A program made the translations under genes and the position numbers. Below, in pieces: positions 38,666 to 48,385 of a stretch of DNA of 64,000 nucleotides (positions are counted from its first letter, which is position 1; each line of letters opens with the position of its first letter). The DNA is taken from assembly GCF_964340395.1 (NCBI RefSeq), contig NC_135571.1, forward strand, positions 2,706,611 to 2,770,610, in the 5' to 3' direction. This DNA comes from Glandiceps talaboti (taxonomy: Eukaryota; Hemichordata; Enteropneusta; Spengelidae). Under the pieces are notes generated by a model. That model was not told where the DNA came from. It searched no databases and was given only the letters and a program-made list of their open reading frames with translations.

Positions 38666-41600
38666 TTTGCTATCTTGTTATATAAATAACTCACAGTTGA
38701 GAAGTCGACTTTGACTTTCATCTTAAATATCAATTGGCCAAATTTGGCCTGTGTACTGCATTATCTAGATCTCTTCCTTGCATGAGTCAATTGCAACCAT
38801 AAGCCCGACACAAATGCCATGTGCTGTTGGGCACAATAGTACGTTACTTTGTTCCATGACTGTCTCAAACTCATATTTGCCATACTGTTTACTTTTTGCT
38901 TCACAACTCATGACCTCTATTAAAGAGAGACTCGGTTCAAATGCCCACATCCATGTTGTCAAAGTATATCTTCCATGATATTAGCACTTGTACTTTGAAT
39001 TCCATCTTCACAATCAAACAGCCAAACTTATTTTATGTAGTAAATATATCACAGTAACTTGAATGTACATTTCAAGAGTATAGTTATCGAAAAGGCCAAC
39101 AATTTTCTAAATCTTACAAGTAGTATTCAGATTGTATCTGCTTTAAGATAAGCAAAACGAAGAAATAAAATACACACGTTTTAACGAACAGTTTATAGGT
39201 GATACCTTATGAATTGCATAGCAAATCAAGCTCATTTCAATTTCAGGTTAAAAGGGATATACACATTCTCCGTAATATAGAAAGCAAACGAGCCCGTAGT
39301 CAACCTCAGGGAAAATATACATAATAAAAACGTACATGACCACTGGCAGTGATAACAGTATACCAATTGCATATTACATACTACAGACACTGAACCGAGT
39401 ACCTTGGTTGTATCAAGCAACGATATACCATCAAATTAGGATTAGCGGAATTCAACACACGCAATAACTGGCACGTTGAATTTACTTTTCGGCATAATTG
39501 CAACGGGATACAGAAGCGGAATAATTGAACAAATGATCGCACGCATGACTGGTTGATTGCGTGATGTCCCTGGATGTCTGTATACTGTGTATATAATAGA
39601 GACAGTTCCAATAGGAGGCAATCAAGTCAGTAGAGGTCTTATATATTTACCAATTAATTATAATTTTCGTGTGAGGAAGGCTTCTAGTTGTCAAGTAGCA
39701 AAACACATATTACACACAGATATAGAGTGGTCTATTTTTCATCTGAAAGTGTATATTCATGTTACCCGATGCTGGGAATAATATTGGTTTCAAAAAAAAA
39801 ATCAACAACAGAAACGCTCCTAAGAAATGACACAACCTCGTATCCCTTTTTCATCAGTTTGATATAAAATCTGAATGTCTCAAAATATATTCCTCCTTAT
39901 ACTTTTAATCCAAAGCAAAGAATAAATAATTGATATAATGCATTTATTCAATTGCATGGAGTGCTATGTATTCATAAATGGTGGGTTCGATTCTCCTTGA
40001 GTGGTTACTATATTTAAACGTGTGATATATCTTGATGTCAATCTAGAAAATATAACATCGATGGGACTCTCAAGAGGTGAGACTAACCTGTGTGAATAAT
40101 GACTTGCGTAATGAATTTGCTATGACAAAACGTCAGCCTGGAACCTTATTCAAATCGCGAGTGAATAGATTTGGAGAGAAGTGTTCATACACTCAATGCA
40201 TTATGCAAATAAGCCCTGCAATGGAAAACTCGGGAACACATATAGCGTGCAGAGCTATTTTCACCAACGCATTTCATGCCGTCAATTCTCGAGTGTTTGC
40301 TACATATATATGTTCTGTTGTCGTCAATTTTAACAAGTTAACGTAAAAACTGCACTGTTAAGCTCTTCGAACGGCCGCCTCCATTGCAAAACTCAATCTA
40401 TTGGAATGACAACTAGCTATTTTAATCGCATATTTTAATCGCAGTGCGGTTTACAACTCATTGCACCTTTCAAGGCGAATTTTCGGGAAACTCTTTTAAT
40501 TTGATATAAACGTGGTTATTTTACAAGGAATGAAATAAACAAAATGCAAATACACTAACACGGAATTTGAGCCCACGTACAACAAACAAAATATGCCTGG
40601 AGAGCAAAATATCGCTATTTTCATAATTTTCTGGCTTGAAAAAGCACGCGTATATATACTCTACAATATAAATCATTTTCTCGAAGCAATGAAACTTCCG
40701 ACAAGTGTTGAACGCTTTAGATGAAGAATGAAGTCACTGACTATTACACATGACACCGTGGTGACCTCAACTTAGCAGCCATTTTGGATTCAATGCATGT
40801 ACTGTGGAAATAAATTGAAACGGCTCTGTGATTTACCTCATCTGACAAGTCAGAAATTACTATTGTGAATGTAAAGCAAAATGCCAAATGGAAAATTTAA
40901 CGTCTGTCGGTGTCTTGCTTTTTTTTCCTTTTACGTCAGAATTCAAACTGTCTATATACAACATATAACATAAACATAACGTTTTAGAATTCTGATACCT
41001 GTATATTTAAACATTGTATCCCTAAAAATATATTTTCTTTCCATTATTTATTATGTAGTGGTGAAGTGAAAGATTAAAATTATGCAAAATGTAGTCCATA
41101 AAGAAACCTTTCATACACATATATTTTGTAAACAGTACAATTTTTAGGGTTGATGATGCTATAGAGATGATTCTATAACGACGACTTCCAGTGACATACA
41201 ATAGATTTAGGGAAAAAATCTGCAAATAAAAATCTCTGAAACCAGTTTTCGAATTTGTCATAGTGCTTGTATGGAACTTGTTTTGCTACCCATATCTGAA
41301 TATAACTGTTGTAGTAGTATGTATGGGTCGAAAACGATGTGTGGATCACATGAGGGTTGTATACTTAGAATGGTCAACTTGAAATGTGCACAAATACATT
41401 TGATGAAACTCAGAAAACCTTTACAAATGTACTACGTAAGAGTTATTTTCAGATTTGGTTACCATGGTAAATAGAAATGTTCATATATATAGTCGAAACT
41501 TTAATTTAATTCTGCTTGTACACTAATGTATATTTTAATGAACCATATACAAGATGTCGTATTTGTCATTCACGTGTACTTTTAATATCTGCAGATTTAT

Positions 41601-44224
41601 CCTGTGTAATATGAGTTTATTTAATAGCTAAACACAACTATGCTAACCATTTACAGCTAAAATGATGTCGGCTTGGTGTTTTACTCGTGTAAAACATGAC
41701 ATTTATTACACACCATTACACAGCTGCCGTGTTCAGTGGGGATGTAGAAGTAGACATGTCTAAATATTGATAAACAGTTAGAAAATAAACAATTACAGCC
41801 ATTAAAATCAAATCCATGTGATGTTTTCATTAGCAGCCTGTTTTTACTGCACTGTGAACGAATAACAATGCTTATCACTGTTAAATGTGGTTGGACAATG
41901 GATACTACTATGCTTATTGTGTTTCTGTTATTAATCAGCAGTTGAAATATATCTAGCTTTATATCAAAAAACGTAATGTCCCACGAGTGAAACACCAAGC
42001 CTACTTCATTTTAGCTGTAAGTCCTCGTTATGTGTGACATCATGTGTTGGGATGATATATAGAGTAACACTCATACACAAATCCCTTTCAATTTATAAAA
42101 GTAAATTACAAACTGGCCTACAAGAAATTTGACGTCTATAATCGTATAGAAAAATCAGATGAAATTACCCATGGGAAATTACAGATAATGACAGCGAAAA
42201 AATGGTCAAGTCTATACGGACCATGATTCTTTCTGACATTTTGGTTCATGATAGGTACTAGTCCATTTTTCAAAGACAAGATATTAGATTACATTACATT
42301 ACAAGCATCGCCGTCCCACGTTTAGACAGATTTAATCTATATTATTCTCTGGAGCATAGCTTTAATGTATTTTTATCTATCTACACCTTTCATCGTGTAC
42401 TGCATTGCTTACGTTATTGATAATAACGTTCAACTCTCAACTTTGCTAGTGGAAAACGTGTTACTAATATATATACATACGTCATGAATTTGACTCTGAC
42501 CTTCATTTGAGTGTGTACTTTGGCACTGCCTTCTACTTATGGACTAAATAGTCCTGATCAATTACGTGTCCTTCCTTGACTTCGGCAGTGACATAGGTAT
42601 CGAATATCAAGGAGATACCGTACGCTTCTCCTTATCTCACTACCCTTGCTGGGTTTTTTAAATGAATAAAATTATTTGTATTCGTTTTTTTTCTTCCTAT
42701 TTCATGTGGCAACGCAAACTATAGATTTAATGAGATCATGGCATCGTGTAAGTATATTATATACATGATCACCGTTTGACGGTAATCTAATGAAGGTAGT
42801 ATCTGGTGAACATCTCGAGTGTTCTCCATCCGTCTCTACAAGTTCATTAGCCGTAGATTGGCCCCGTTCCGATATAAATCGGGATATATATCACCATTAT
42901 GACATTGGAAATGGGTTTAAATTAATAGAAATCACATGAAGTTCATACTTTGATCTTAGTGATTTCTCTTAATCGCGGTAAGTATAACATTCGAATTAAA
43001 GATAAGAATGTTTAATAAAATTACAAGGACAATGTGACATTTTTGAGCTAAACATGATCAGTTTTATCCCAAGGTTCCAAATTAATGACATCTCATTTTA
43101 AATGTTTGGGGTCAGTGTTAGTGTTGGTATATACGACTCAAGCTAAGTGACTTGATGGATCGTCTTAAAGATCACATTTAGACGCCATTAAGAACGATAT
43201 ATTTTGTTCAAAGAATACCATTAGGTTCCATTACTCTGTCTGAAACGACCAAATTTGTCTGAACACAGCTAATTGCAATTCTATATAATACATTCCGGTT
43301 ATACGGCAGAAACAGGCATGATATTTTTTTCATCCCCTTATTTTCAACCCCTTATTTTGATGAAAATTTGCAGTTCTGATAGAAGCTACAAATTGTGGGT
43401 TATATCAATCGCTGAATACAGTGTATGGAGAGAACGGGTTAGAAATTACGTGTAAATGGTTTGCTGTGTTAATTGAAATCTGGTGCAAAATCAGGCATAG
43501 TGGATACAAACTGCACACAACGCGCGAGATGGCATTGATGGCGGCCATAATTTATGCAGCGGGAAATGTCAGCAGACGGATAACACAAGTCTACGTGTCA
43601 TGTACAACTAATAAAATTCTACTTTATTCAGTAACTTTTCACGATCTTAGATTTATATGACTAACTGTGACAGCCTGAATAGCAACTTTGCATCGGATAT
43701 GGAATACCACATTTCCGGCAGTCGGTTATTTGCTGTTATTATGATTTTGTCAACTGATTGCTTATGAATCCAAACTCGTAAAATGTCACCGAAGATAAAT
43801 TCAATTTTTGGATTAATTGTCATTTGTAACACATCTTACCATATTGTTACAGACAAGCTGTTATACATTTGCTTGTTGAACGAACCGTGCTATTTTGATG
43901 AACCTAAACTGTACTGTTATGTTTATACCGTTCAAAATTTACAGAAATGGAAATTTTAAAAAAAAATATTTCACATTGCGAATGCCTTGGCTATGCTCGT
44001 TGTATTTTAAGTGACGGTGAGTTTTGAACAATGAGAGATCGATTGATACAGCAAGTCGTGCGAGTTACGTGGGAGACCATACGCCGGACGAGGACGCCAT
44101 GCAGCCGAACGAAACTAAACGAACGGAAACTGTACTTACCATTGCCGGCAATAAGCTGTTCAAAAGCGACGAAAATTGTCATGATGGCCAACCAGATCAT
44201 TTCACTTGTCAAGTGGAAGTCCAT
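12897..44224 (-). CDS. Nicotinic-type (nAChR-like) Cys-loop receptor subunit, six-exon gene, complete CDS
   Basis: Subunit of a pentameric ligand-gated cation channel of the plasma membrane. Joining 44224-44140, 35660-35518, 22163-22119, 21535-21426, 20629-19546 and 13007-12897 gives 525 residues with every junction in phase (1,0,0,2,0) and canonical GT/AG sites. Order in the protein: signal peptide 1-27; N-terminal helix and beta sheets; loop D Trp88; loop A WTPD 119-122; Cys-loop Cys166-Cys180 with 13 residues between; loop B Trp187; M1 about 251-273; M2 about 280-300 with Glu279 (-1'), Leu289 (9') and Glu300 (20'); M3 about 309-336; cytoplasmic loop 337-489; M4 in the last exon. Glu at -1' and no Pro-Ala insertion point to cation selectivity. 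N-glycosylation sequons lie at Asn47, Asn59 and Asn94. Loop C has Thr231-Thr232 where alpha subunits have adjacent cysteines, and loop A has Leu126 instead of Tyr, so it is probably a non-alpha or accessory subunit. Length is normal for the family. The subtype cannot be named from sequence alone. Confidence 0.93.
13098..13270 (+). repeat. (TATTG)n pentanucleotide microsatellite
   Basis: About 170 bp in intron 5, close to the M4 exon acceptor (about 90 bp upstream of exon 6 in transcript sense). Confidence 0.97.
13857..14411 (-). other. Open frame of about 184 codons broken by one stop, unrecognised
   Basis: Two adjacent stretches in the same minus-strand frame (14411-14172 and 14171-13857) are separated by a single TAA at 14174-14172. 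Lying in intron 5 on the gene's own strand, it might be a decayed coding insertion, but there are no motifs I recognise and base composition is not distinctive. It may be chance. Confidence 0.15.
14495..14645 (+). repeat. Dispersed repeat family 1, copy 2 (partial)
   Basis: Has AATCACGATTTC, AATAGACCTCTAATTGACAT and CAGTGAATATATTGT, in the family order; the left third of the element is missing or unrecognisable. Lies in intron 5. Confidence 0.6.
16318..16412 (+). repeat. Poly-C followed by (CT)n microsatellite
   Basis: Ten C residues then about 43 CT units, in intron 5. Confidence 0.97.
17231..17264 (+). repeat. (TTTG)n microsatellite
   Basis: About eight TTTG units followed by degenerate TCTG/TTTG up to about 17310. 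Confidence 0.9.
18148..18680 (+). repeat. Diverged tandem array, period about 135-160 bp, intron 5
   Basis: Four units starting near 18148, 18281, 18432 and 18591. Each opens with a C(A)CCCTA.TGG.TA...A.ACA..TT.GA block, followed by an AAGTTTT and (A)AATGT.TGCA block. Clearly related but old. Confidence 0.5.
19090..19386 (-). repeat. Dispersed repeat family 1, copy 3
   Basis: Reverse-oriented copy in intron 5, about 160 bp from exon 5. On the minus strand it has GGTATTGAATCACATG, CAGTCAAATTGATTTTT, AATAGACCTCTAATTCATG and an end ACACCTAGTGCAGCTTT. A (GT)n/G-run has expanded inside it near 19255-19279. Confidence 0.65.
19546..20629 (-). CDS. nAChR-like gene, exon 5: Cys-loop, M1-M3 and cytoplasmic loop
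   Basis: 1084 bp, residues 128 (last base) to 489. Begins ADNDFDGFP. The Cys-loop spans Cys166 to Cys180 with YFPVDTQS at its centre. FGLWMY supplies the loop B tryptophan (187). Loop C reads FLFTTDEPY, keeping Tyr236 but with no paired cysteines. M1 (LIIPCVLVNFLTVVVF) is followed by SLPTDSSEK and M2, which keeps L9' and E20' but has Asn282 at 2'. M3 spans about 309-336. The cytoplasmic loop is basic and ends LRRM...LKLFLRH...EEKIQ. The donor is CAG|GTAAGG (19545-19540). Reading on past it would add only eight residues, VRHATHQT, then a stop at 19519. Confidence 0.96.
20674..20781. mobile_element. Short foldback element in intron 4
   Basis: 108 bp, arms of about 35-40 bases with a perfect core GGGTTGCTATCATAAACAAA on the left and its exact complement on the right. 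It sits just upstream of the exon 5 acceptor and would form a strong hairpin in the pre-mRNA. Confidence 0.78.
21212..21346 (+). repeat. Imperfect GAT/GGT/GAC trinucleotide run
   Basis: In intron 4. Open on both strands as low-complexity peptide, with no coding support. Confidence 0.93.
21426..21535 (-). CDS. nAChR-like gene, exon 4 (110 bp): loop A region
   Basis: 36 codons plus two bases, residues 92-127, starting EWNDTRLQWNPEDYDG and ending IWTPDTALLN. The W..D..L.W.P..Y.G and W.PD motifs are hallmarks of the family. The final AG joins the first C of exon 5 to give Ser128, so the protein reads LLNSADNDFDG across the junction. 110 bp is the conserved length of this exon in nAChR genes. In loop A the usual LYN is LLN, so the principal-face tyrosine is replaced by Leu126. 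NDT at 94-96 is a glycosylation sequon. Acceptor TTAG; donor GTAAGA (21425-21420). Confidence 0.95.
21536..22118 (-). other. Intron 3 of nAChR-like gene
   Basis: 583 bp, phase 0, between the 45-bp and 110-bp exons. Donor GTAGGT, acceptor TTTTGTTAG. It includes a short poly-C tract near 21641. The open frames on either strand here do not resemble the family and are taken as chance. Confidence 0.85.
22119..22163 (-). CDS. nAChR-like gene, exon 3 (45 bp): loop D strand
   Basis: Exactly 15 codons, reading DEKYQIITTRVWLHQ, residues 77-91. It corresponds to the family segment with DE[KV]NQ...TTN.WL.Q; Trp88 is the loop D tryptophan of the complementary ligand-binding face. It is flanked by acceptor TTCACAG and donor GTAGGT (22118-22113). 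The exon is phase 0 at both ends. A 45-bp exon at this place is the conserved size in nAChR genes, which strongly supports the call although the exon is too short to be found as an open frame. Confidence 0.93.
22200..22342 (+). repeat. (TCTG)n-(CT)n microsatellite
   Basis: In intron 2, about 40 bp from the 45-bp exon 3; on the transcribed strand it is a purine-rich GA/CAGA run just upstream of the acceptor. Confidence 0.97.
23477..23840 (+). repeat. Dispersed repeat family 2, copy 1
   Basis: About 360 bp sharing, in order, GGTAGGTCG, GGTCACAATACTTC, TGATGA, AAAGAAGTAAAT/AAAAGTAGTAAAT, CTACAGGGA, TTTTGCATG/TTTGGTATG, TTTAGGGTC, GGCTTA, GTTATCGGA and ATTT.GCCTA with the copy at 48386-48720. 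Non-coding, in intron 2; could be a SINE or a degraded transposon end. Confidence 0.6.
24721..25410 (+). repeat. Diverged tandem array, period about 170-180 bp, intron 2
   Basis: Four units starting near 24721, 24891, 25071 and 25252. Recurrent blocks: CTGATTA.AGCAAATGACTG at each unit start (units 1, 2, 4), GAAAAC.ATTCT, a TTAT..TATAC..TTTT.. block, CAATCAAC.C.G (units 1-3), and a distal C..TTAC/CATC block. Divergence is high, so the array is old. Extra weaker matches precede and follow it. Confidence 0.6.
27747..27924 (+). repeat. Compound trinucleotide run (GAC, GGT, AGT, GAT)
   Basis: Successive trinucleotide blocks ending in a long (GAT)n, intron 2. Confidence 0.95.
28068..28158 (+). 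repeat. (ATG)n microsatellite
   Basis: About 30 ATG units, intron 2. Confidence 0.97.
28761..28785 (+). repeat. (TTGA)n microsatellite
   Basis: About six units, intron 2. Confidence 0.9.
29590..29870 (+). repeat. Two-unit diverged duplication, period about 177 bp, intron 2
   Basis: TTCCATAAACGTTTAGAG near 29596 recurs as TTCCGTAAACATTTAGGG near 29773. Downstream blocks GGTTAGT, CTACCATCAG/GTACCGTCAG, AAGTTTTGA/AGGTTTTGA and ATAAAAA follow in the same order. Confidence 0.5.
35518..35660 (-). CDS. nAChR-like gene, exon 2: N-terminal helix and first strands
   Basis: 143 bp, encoding residues 29 (last two bases of the codon) to 76. Contains EEKLHEELFANYSKAARPV and ends TINQLIDV. This matches the family's N-terminal pattern: a helix with L...L...Y.K..RPV, then a strand ending just before the DE[KV] of the next exon. 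The acceptor CCCTGCAG precedes it; the donor GTATGT is at 35517-35512. Sequons are NYS (47-49) and NES (59-61). The length is close to the roughly 146-152 bp of exon 2 in vertebrate nAChR genes. An open frame continues past the donor but leaves the homology. Confidence 0.92.
35836..36088. mobile_element. Foldback (MITE-like) element in intron 1
   Basis: A 253-bp inverted repeat with nearly the whole length in two arms: TTAAAGTGGGCCATATGGAT at the left end and its complement ATCCATATGGTCACTTTAA at the right. Arms also share TATTTATTTTG, CTACTTG and GTGAAACAACA toward the centre. No coding capacity. Confidence 0.8.
37942..38005 (+). repeat. 32-bp direct tandem duplication, intron 1
   Basis: Two adjacent 32-base units beginning GTGCGG.GTAACTGTATCA with only about three differences (A/T at base 7 and changes near the end). 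It is recent relative to the other arrays. Confidence 0.85.
38599..38664 (+). repeat. (TA)n microsatellite inside a small inverted repeat
   Basis: About 33 TA units. It is flanked by AAGATGAAAGTCAA (38585) and its complement TTGACTTTCATCTT (ending about 38723), so the run may have expanded within a short foldback element. Confidence 0.9.
41651..42020. mobile_element. MITE-like element with about 55-bp terminal inverted repeats, intron 1
   Basis: Left end TTACAGCTAAAATGATGTCG and right end complementary to TTACAGCTAAAATGAAGTAG, continuing through GGCTTGGTGTTT.ACTCGTG in both arms. The ends could be read as TA target site plus CAGCTAAAATG, as in Tc1/mariner-type MITEs. The 260-bp interior has no reading frame of note. 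Confidence 0.8.
44140..44224 (-). CDS. nAChR-like gene, exon 1: start codon and signal peptide
   Basis: 85 bp coding part. It begins at ATG 44224 and encodes 28 residues plus one base. The segment around residues 9-27 (MIWLAIMTIFVAFEQLIAG) is a typical hydrophobic signal peptide. The exon ends in G followed by the donor GTAAGT (44139-44134), giving a phase-1 junction; exon 2 begins with the two bases AT, which completes GAT (Asp29). A second in-frame Met at residue 9 is an alternative start. No in-frame coding continuation is evident upstream, so the 5' UTR probably lies above 44224. The surrounding DNA is richer in CpG than the rest of the window. Confidence 0.82.
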
Positions 44225-44420
44225 GTTGTCTCTTTCGGTTCGAAATATGGCAGAATTTCGGCATGAGAACGGTTGTTTGTATCAAAGAGGGGAGCATATA
44301 CGACACGAACGCAGTGCAGCTACAGTGACGCGTACACACGATAGACACATTGCCATGAACTTTGACCGCACCTGTGGAGCAAACAAAAGGGAGAATGAGC
44401 AGATTGCATGTGTATCCGAT
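44225..44420 (-). promoter_or_regulatory. Probable 5' UTR / promoter-proximal region of nAChR-like gene
   Basis: DNA around and upstream of exon 1 has many CpG dinucleotides (for example GACGCGTACACACGATAG near 44328-44345), unlike most of the window. This is consistent with the 5' end of the gene being here. No TATA box or initiator can be assigned with confidence. The plus-strand open frame at 44031-44567 overlaps exon 1 antisense and is taken as a by-product of this composition. Confidence 0.35.
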
Positions 44421-46010
44421 GGAGATATCTGTGATTGTTTTTTTAAGGCAATTAATGCATACATTCCAGTGCCTAATTACACCAAAATGGTGTTCATTAA
44501 TGAAAAACAAAAAATGGTTTCTGTTTTCATACTGTATTCTGAACGATATGTACACGTGCTGCGGTAAATTCAAGGTAGAACGTAACTTATTAAGCAAAAA
44601 ACAACGTTAACAAGGAACCTCCGAGAGAAACCCAACCTTATGGAAAAAATCCATACTAGCACAGAACGTCTCACGTCATGGCAAAATTTCAGTGATTTTC
44701 ATTTCGTACCTGATGACATTTATTCAATACAGACTGATTATATCGTCTATTTCCAACTATTACAAAAAATAACTCAATATTCTATTTAGCTAAATGTTTA
44801 TGCTGTTCTTGTTTGAAATAAAAACAAGAATTAAAAAATAGAAAAAATCATGGACCTATGTGTCAGTGTTTCAATGGAAACGACAGCTGTCATACTAGTT
44901 GCTATGGTGATGAGCTAAGGTTTATATTGATCGGTAATTGGTAGGTATTTGTGTAAAGTTTCAACAGCATATATAGCTAATCAAATTCGATCCCATGAAA
45001 GAATGTGAGATCAACATGAGTGTGGTCGAGCACAAGTGTGTGTATATGTGTGCGTGTGTGTGTGTGTGTGTTTGTATTTTGTGTCAAACACCAAGTATTA
45101 ATGAAAGAAAAACAGATTATAATGCATATCTCTGTAGATTTGAGTGTAATTAATACATCTCATCAAGAACATACGAGTATATATAACACTGATATCCCTA
45201 TGTTTTATATAGACGGGAATCTTTATGGCGCCAAACAGTCAATCATATGTTAAATCGGTCAACATATTATACGTTAGATAATATCAAATGAAAGATGCTT
45301 CATCTAAAATTATTGCTCAAAGCACATTAAAGGTTGGGTTTGTCTAATATGGGGATCAAAGTGCTCATGTAAAATCAATAGAGCATAGTGCAATATTCTA
45401 ACCATCAACCGTAGAAAGAAGGCTTTACTTTGATTTAACATCTACATGAATAAATTATCAATATTTTTCATCTAGATATTATCTATTTTGTATGTCTTGG
45501 AATTGCGTTGTCTGCATTTGGATCAGGGGTGTACTCCTATAGAAATGTATACGGGTATGTTCAGCCCAGATAGGTTACCTTCTCACGAAAAATGTAACCA
45601 CTGATTCGAAAACATTGGAATACCTCCACACCATCTAAATAAAGGGAATGGACAAGATGATTGCTACTCGATATCCCTAAGGGTGAGAGTGTTTTTGAAT
45701 TAAACATAGGCAGATGTTTTGAACGTGGACCCCACATTCATGTTTGAACATTTGGGAAATAACCCCGCTGGATTTGGACGAATATACTATCAAATAACGC
45801 AAACATATTATTCAAAAGCAATAACTTGTTATTAGGTGTGTGTGTTGTTTTATAAATGTGTATACACTTTTTAGGTGTATACTAGTGTTACTAATGAAAT
45901 TTTGATTAATGCCTTTTCTTTCCAATTACTTGCATTTATGTATAAAATAATGTTACATCATGGATATCGATTATGTGAAAAATGTTGTTTTTATTGGTTT
46001 TGTTGTTATT

Positions 46011-46057
46011 GTCGTCGTCGTCGTCGTCGTTGTTGTTGTTGTTGTTGTTGTTGCTGT

Positions 46058-46099
<42 letters not shown>

Positions 46100-46139
46100 C
46101 GGTGGTGGTGGTGGTGGTGATGATGATGATAATGATGAT
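46011..46139 (+). repeat. Compound trinucleotide run (GTC, GTT, GAT, GGT)
   Basis: Perfect blocks of different trinucleotides in series, with degenerate repeats continuing to about 46245. Confidence 0.95.
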
Positions 46140-47631
46140 GTTATAATGTTTATGTTCATGTTGCTGTTGTTGATATTCATGATTATGACGATGATGTTGA
46201 TGTTGCTGCTGTTTTTATTTTTGAGTCGATGATGATGATGATGGAGAAAAAGTTGCTATTATTTATTTATTTAATTATGTTGTTCTTGTTCTTACTACTG
46301 TGAGAGTTGTGGAATAAGGTTACAGTCACGTGACACATGGAATATTTGAGCTTATACTGTCGTATCCCTTGCATACAATGTTGTTGTATTTGGATCTCCT
46401 TTATATTCTATTTTCCCATCTGTTCCTATTATCCGTGTGATGAATGAGCACAAGAATTAAGCATTGATGAAAGGTGATTTATCATACACTTGATTCAATG
46501 TCATTATAAATGAACAAGTTCATGAACTAATGACATGAGTACAGTGAGTGAATAATGAGCTTTGTTTTTATTCCACTAAAAATTAATCTGCACTAAAAGA
46601 ACTAAGACTCTTTTGAAATATCACTTACACACAAGGGAGTAATCGTAGATTGTGTAATCTGTTATTATGTGCGTCGACCTCTCATATTTTAGTCAGCCGT
46701 GAAACACATCTAGACGTCGGCAGCATTGAGTTATTGTTTCTGGAAATAATTTCAAAGTGTTATATTTCTTTTGAATATATTTTATGAACTATATCATTTT
46801 CTGTATGATTGGAAATAATACATATTGACATAAGCTGAATGTTATTGTTTTCCATAATATATTCTTTAACTATTTCGGATGAATAGACTTTCAGTGTAAA
46901 TGACATCGAACCTCAAGATCTCTCTGTACCCCGTCTAGCTAAATGAAAATTCATAAACGTTGTTCATGTAAATGAGTGAATCCACAACTGAATGGTGCAA
47001 AGAAGGACCTGATCGTATGATGAGTGTGACAGCTGCAACCCCCCCCCCCCTTCACATTTCGGTTCATTCTAGGTTTCTCCTTTCGGATATAGATTGCCTC
47101 TCACCACTTCCTGTGCAGATCCCTAGTCTCTTTATAGATTGGCCAATAATCACGTGACGCTATTAACACCTGATGAAAACATTCATTCTACTTAAGAAAT
47201 CAATCGTGTCTAGACGAAATATTTGGACGAGGTAACATTTATATATATCATGGAACCAAGTTGATGAATCTCCCTGGATCAATGTATAAGTAGATGTCCT
47301 CATCTGACAAATGTACCATACAAAATTGGGATATTGTGATTGTAGAATACATATAAAGGGTTTTGATAAATTTAAAATTTGAAAGCTAATACAGAAAAAC
47401 ATTGGAAGTCAGTTATAGAATATTTTGAAAGGGTTTGATGTCATAATGTTTTCAATTGCTGTATTGCACTGCAGTGCAAATTCCACTAGCATGCGCGCGC
47501 AACTATGCAAATACCCCCCTTACATATGTAATAATGGTGTATTGTGTTTATTTATCAAAGCAGTAATACCTGCAAGTGAAAATACCATTGAAACAAACTT
47601 TTTTGTGAGATATAATAACTTAATCGTAATA

Positions 47632-47890
47632 TTGTAGACCCAGTACTGTATTGCAAATGTGAGTAAACATATATTTCTAGTGGTACGTACGCAAAGTATG
47701 GTGCAATATATCCAATCAAATTGATTTTTACGTCCGCACCCACAAGTCAGCACCCCAGTGAATCAGGATTTCAACCTTAATTACTATAATACTACTTTTA
47801 GATAAAATAGATCCCTTAACATGTAAAATGTATTTTTATTTGTATTTTAATAATTTTCAGTGAATATATTGTTGGTGAATTGCTTGATTT
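47632..47890 (+). repeat. Dispersed repeat family 1, copy 4
   Basis: Contains CAGTACTGTATTGCAAATG, TATGGTGCAATATATCCAAT, AATCAGGATTTCAACC, AAATAGATCCCTTAACATG and CAGTGAATATATTGTTG, aligned in order with the copy at 60481-60758. Confidence 0.65.
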
Positions 47891-48385
47891 AACATACTAC
47901 CCTGGTTACAGATAGTGCAGGTGTAAAGCAGTATACCGGCCAATTCCCTGCATTTTACAACAAATCTTCAACATGAAATGCTCCAAATTTGTAGTTGTTT
48001 AGGTGCCAGCTAAAGACTGTGTACATGTTTCAATGGAAGAGATTGATAAAAGATCACTAAAACCCCAAAGGCAATATGCCAAGAAGATGAGTTATATTTA
48101 CGTACTTGATTCTGTAATACGGTCACATCTCAGCCGTAAAATGTCACGACTACAAACACAAATTTGATAACAACAGGAAGAAACACGACCTTGAATTGCA
48201 GAGCTAAAGTTATACAGGAGGGAAATCCTTTTATGGAGAATTATGTCGTCATGGCAGTGACTAATTAATAAGGGCTGTGAATTATATGCCGTAGTGATGG
48301 CGATGCGATATTAAGCTTGCAGCAATTTAACATTTAATTAGGCAACATAAAATATTATGTTTGTTACCGATAACATGACTTAAGA

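Larger units (their letters stand above)
35661..44139 (-). other. Intron 1 of nAChR-like gene
   Basis: About 8.5 kb, phase 1, donor GTAAGT and acceptor TTTTCCCTGCAG. It contains two foldback elements (35836-36088 and 41651-42020), a 32-bp tandem duplication at 37942-38005 and a long (TA)n run at 38599-38664. No other coding segment is convincing; short open frames at 40077-40346 (+) and 43421-43660 (+) match nothing I recognise and have no supporting splice context. Confidence 0.8.

Noticed and set aside
39975-40000. T-arm-like GGTTCGATTCTCC suggesting a tRNA
   Set aside because: No A box, anticodon arm or acceptor pairing could be found upstream.
44031-44567. 178-codon plus-strand open frame
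   Set aside because: It lies antisense to exon 1 of the receptor gene in a CpG-rich stretch, has no recognisable domain, and the opposite strand is explained by the signal peptide exon and its donor.
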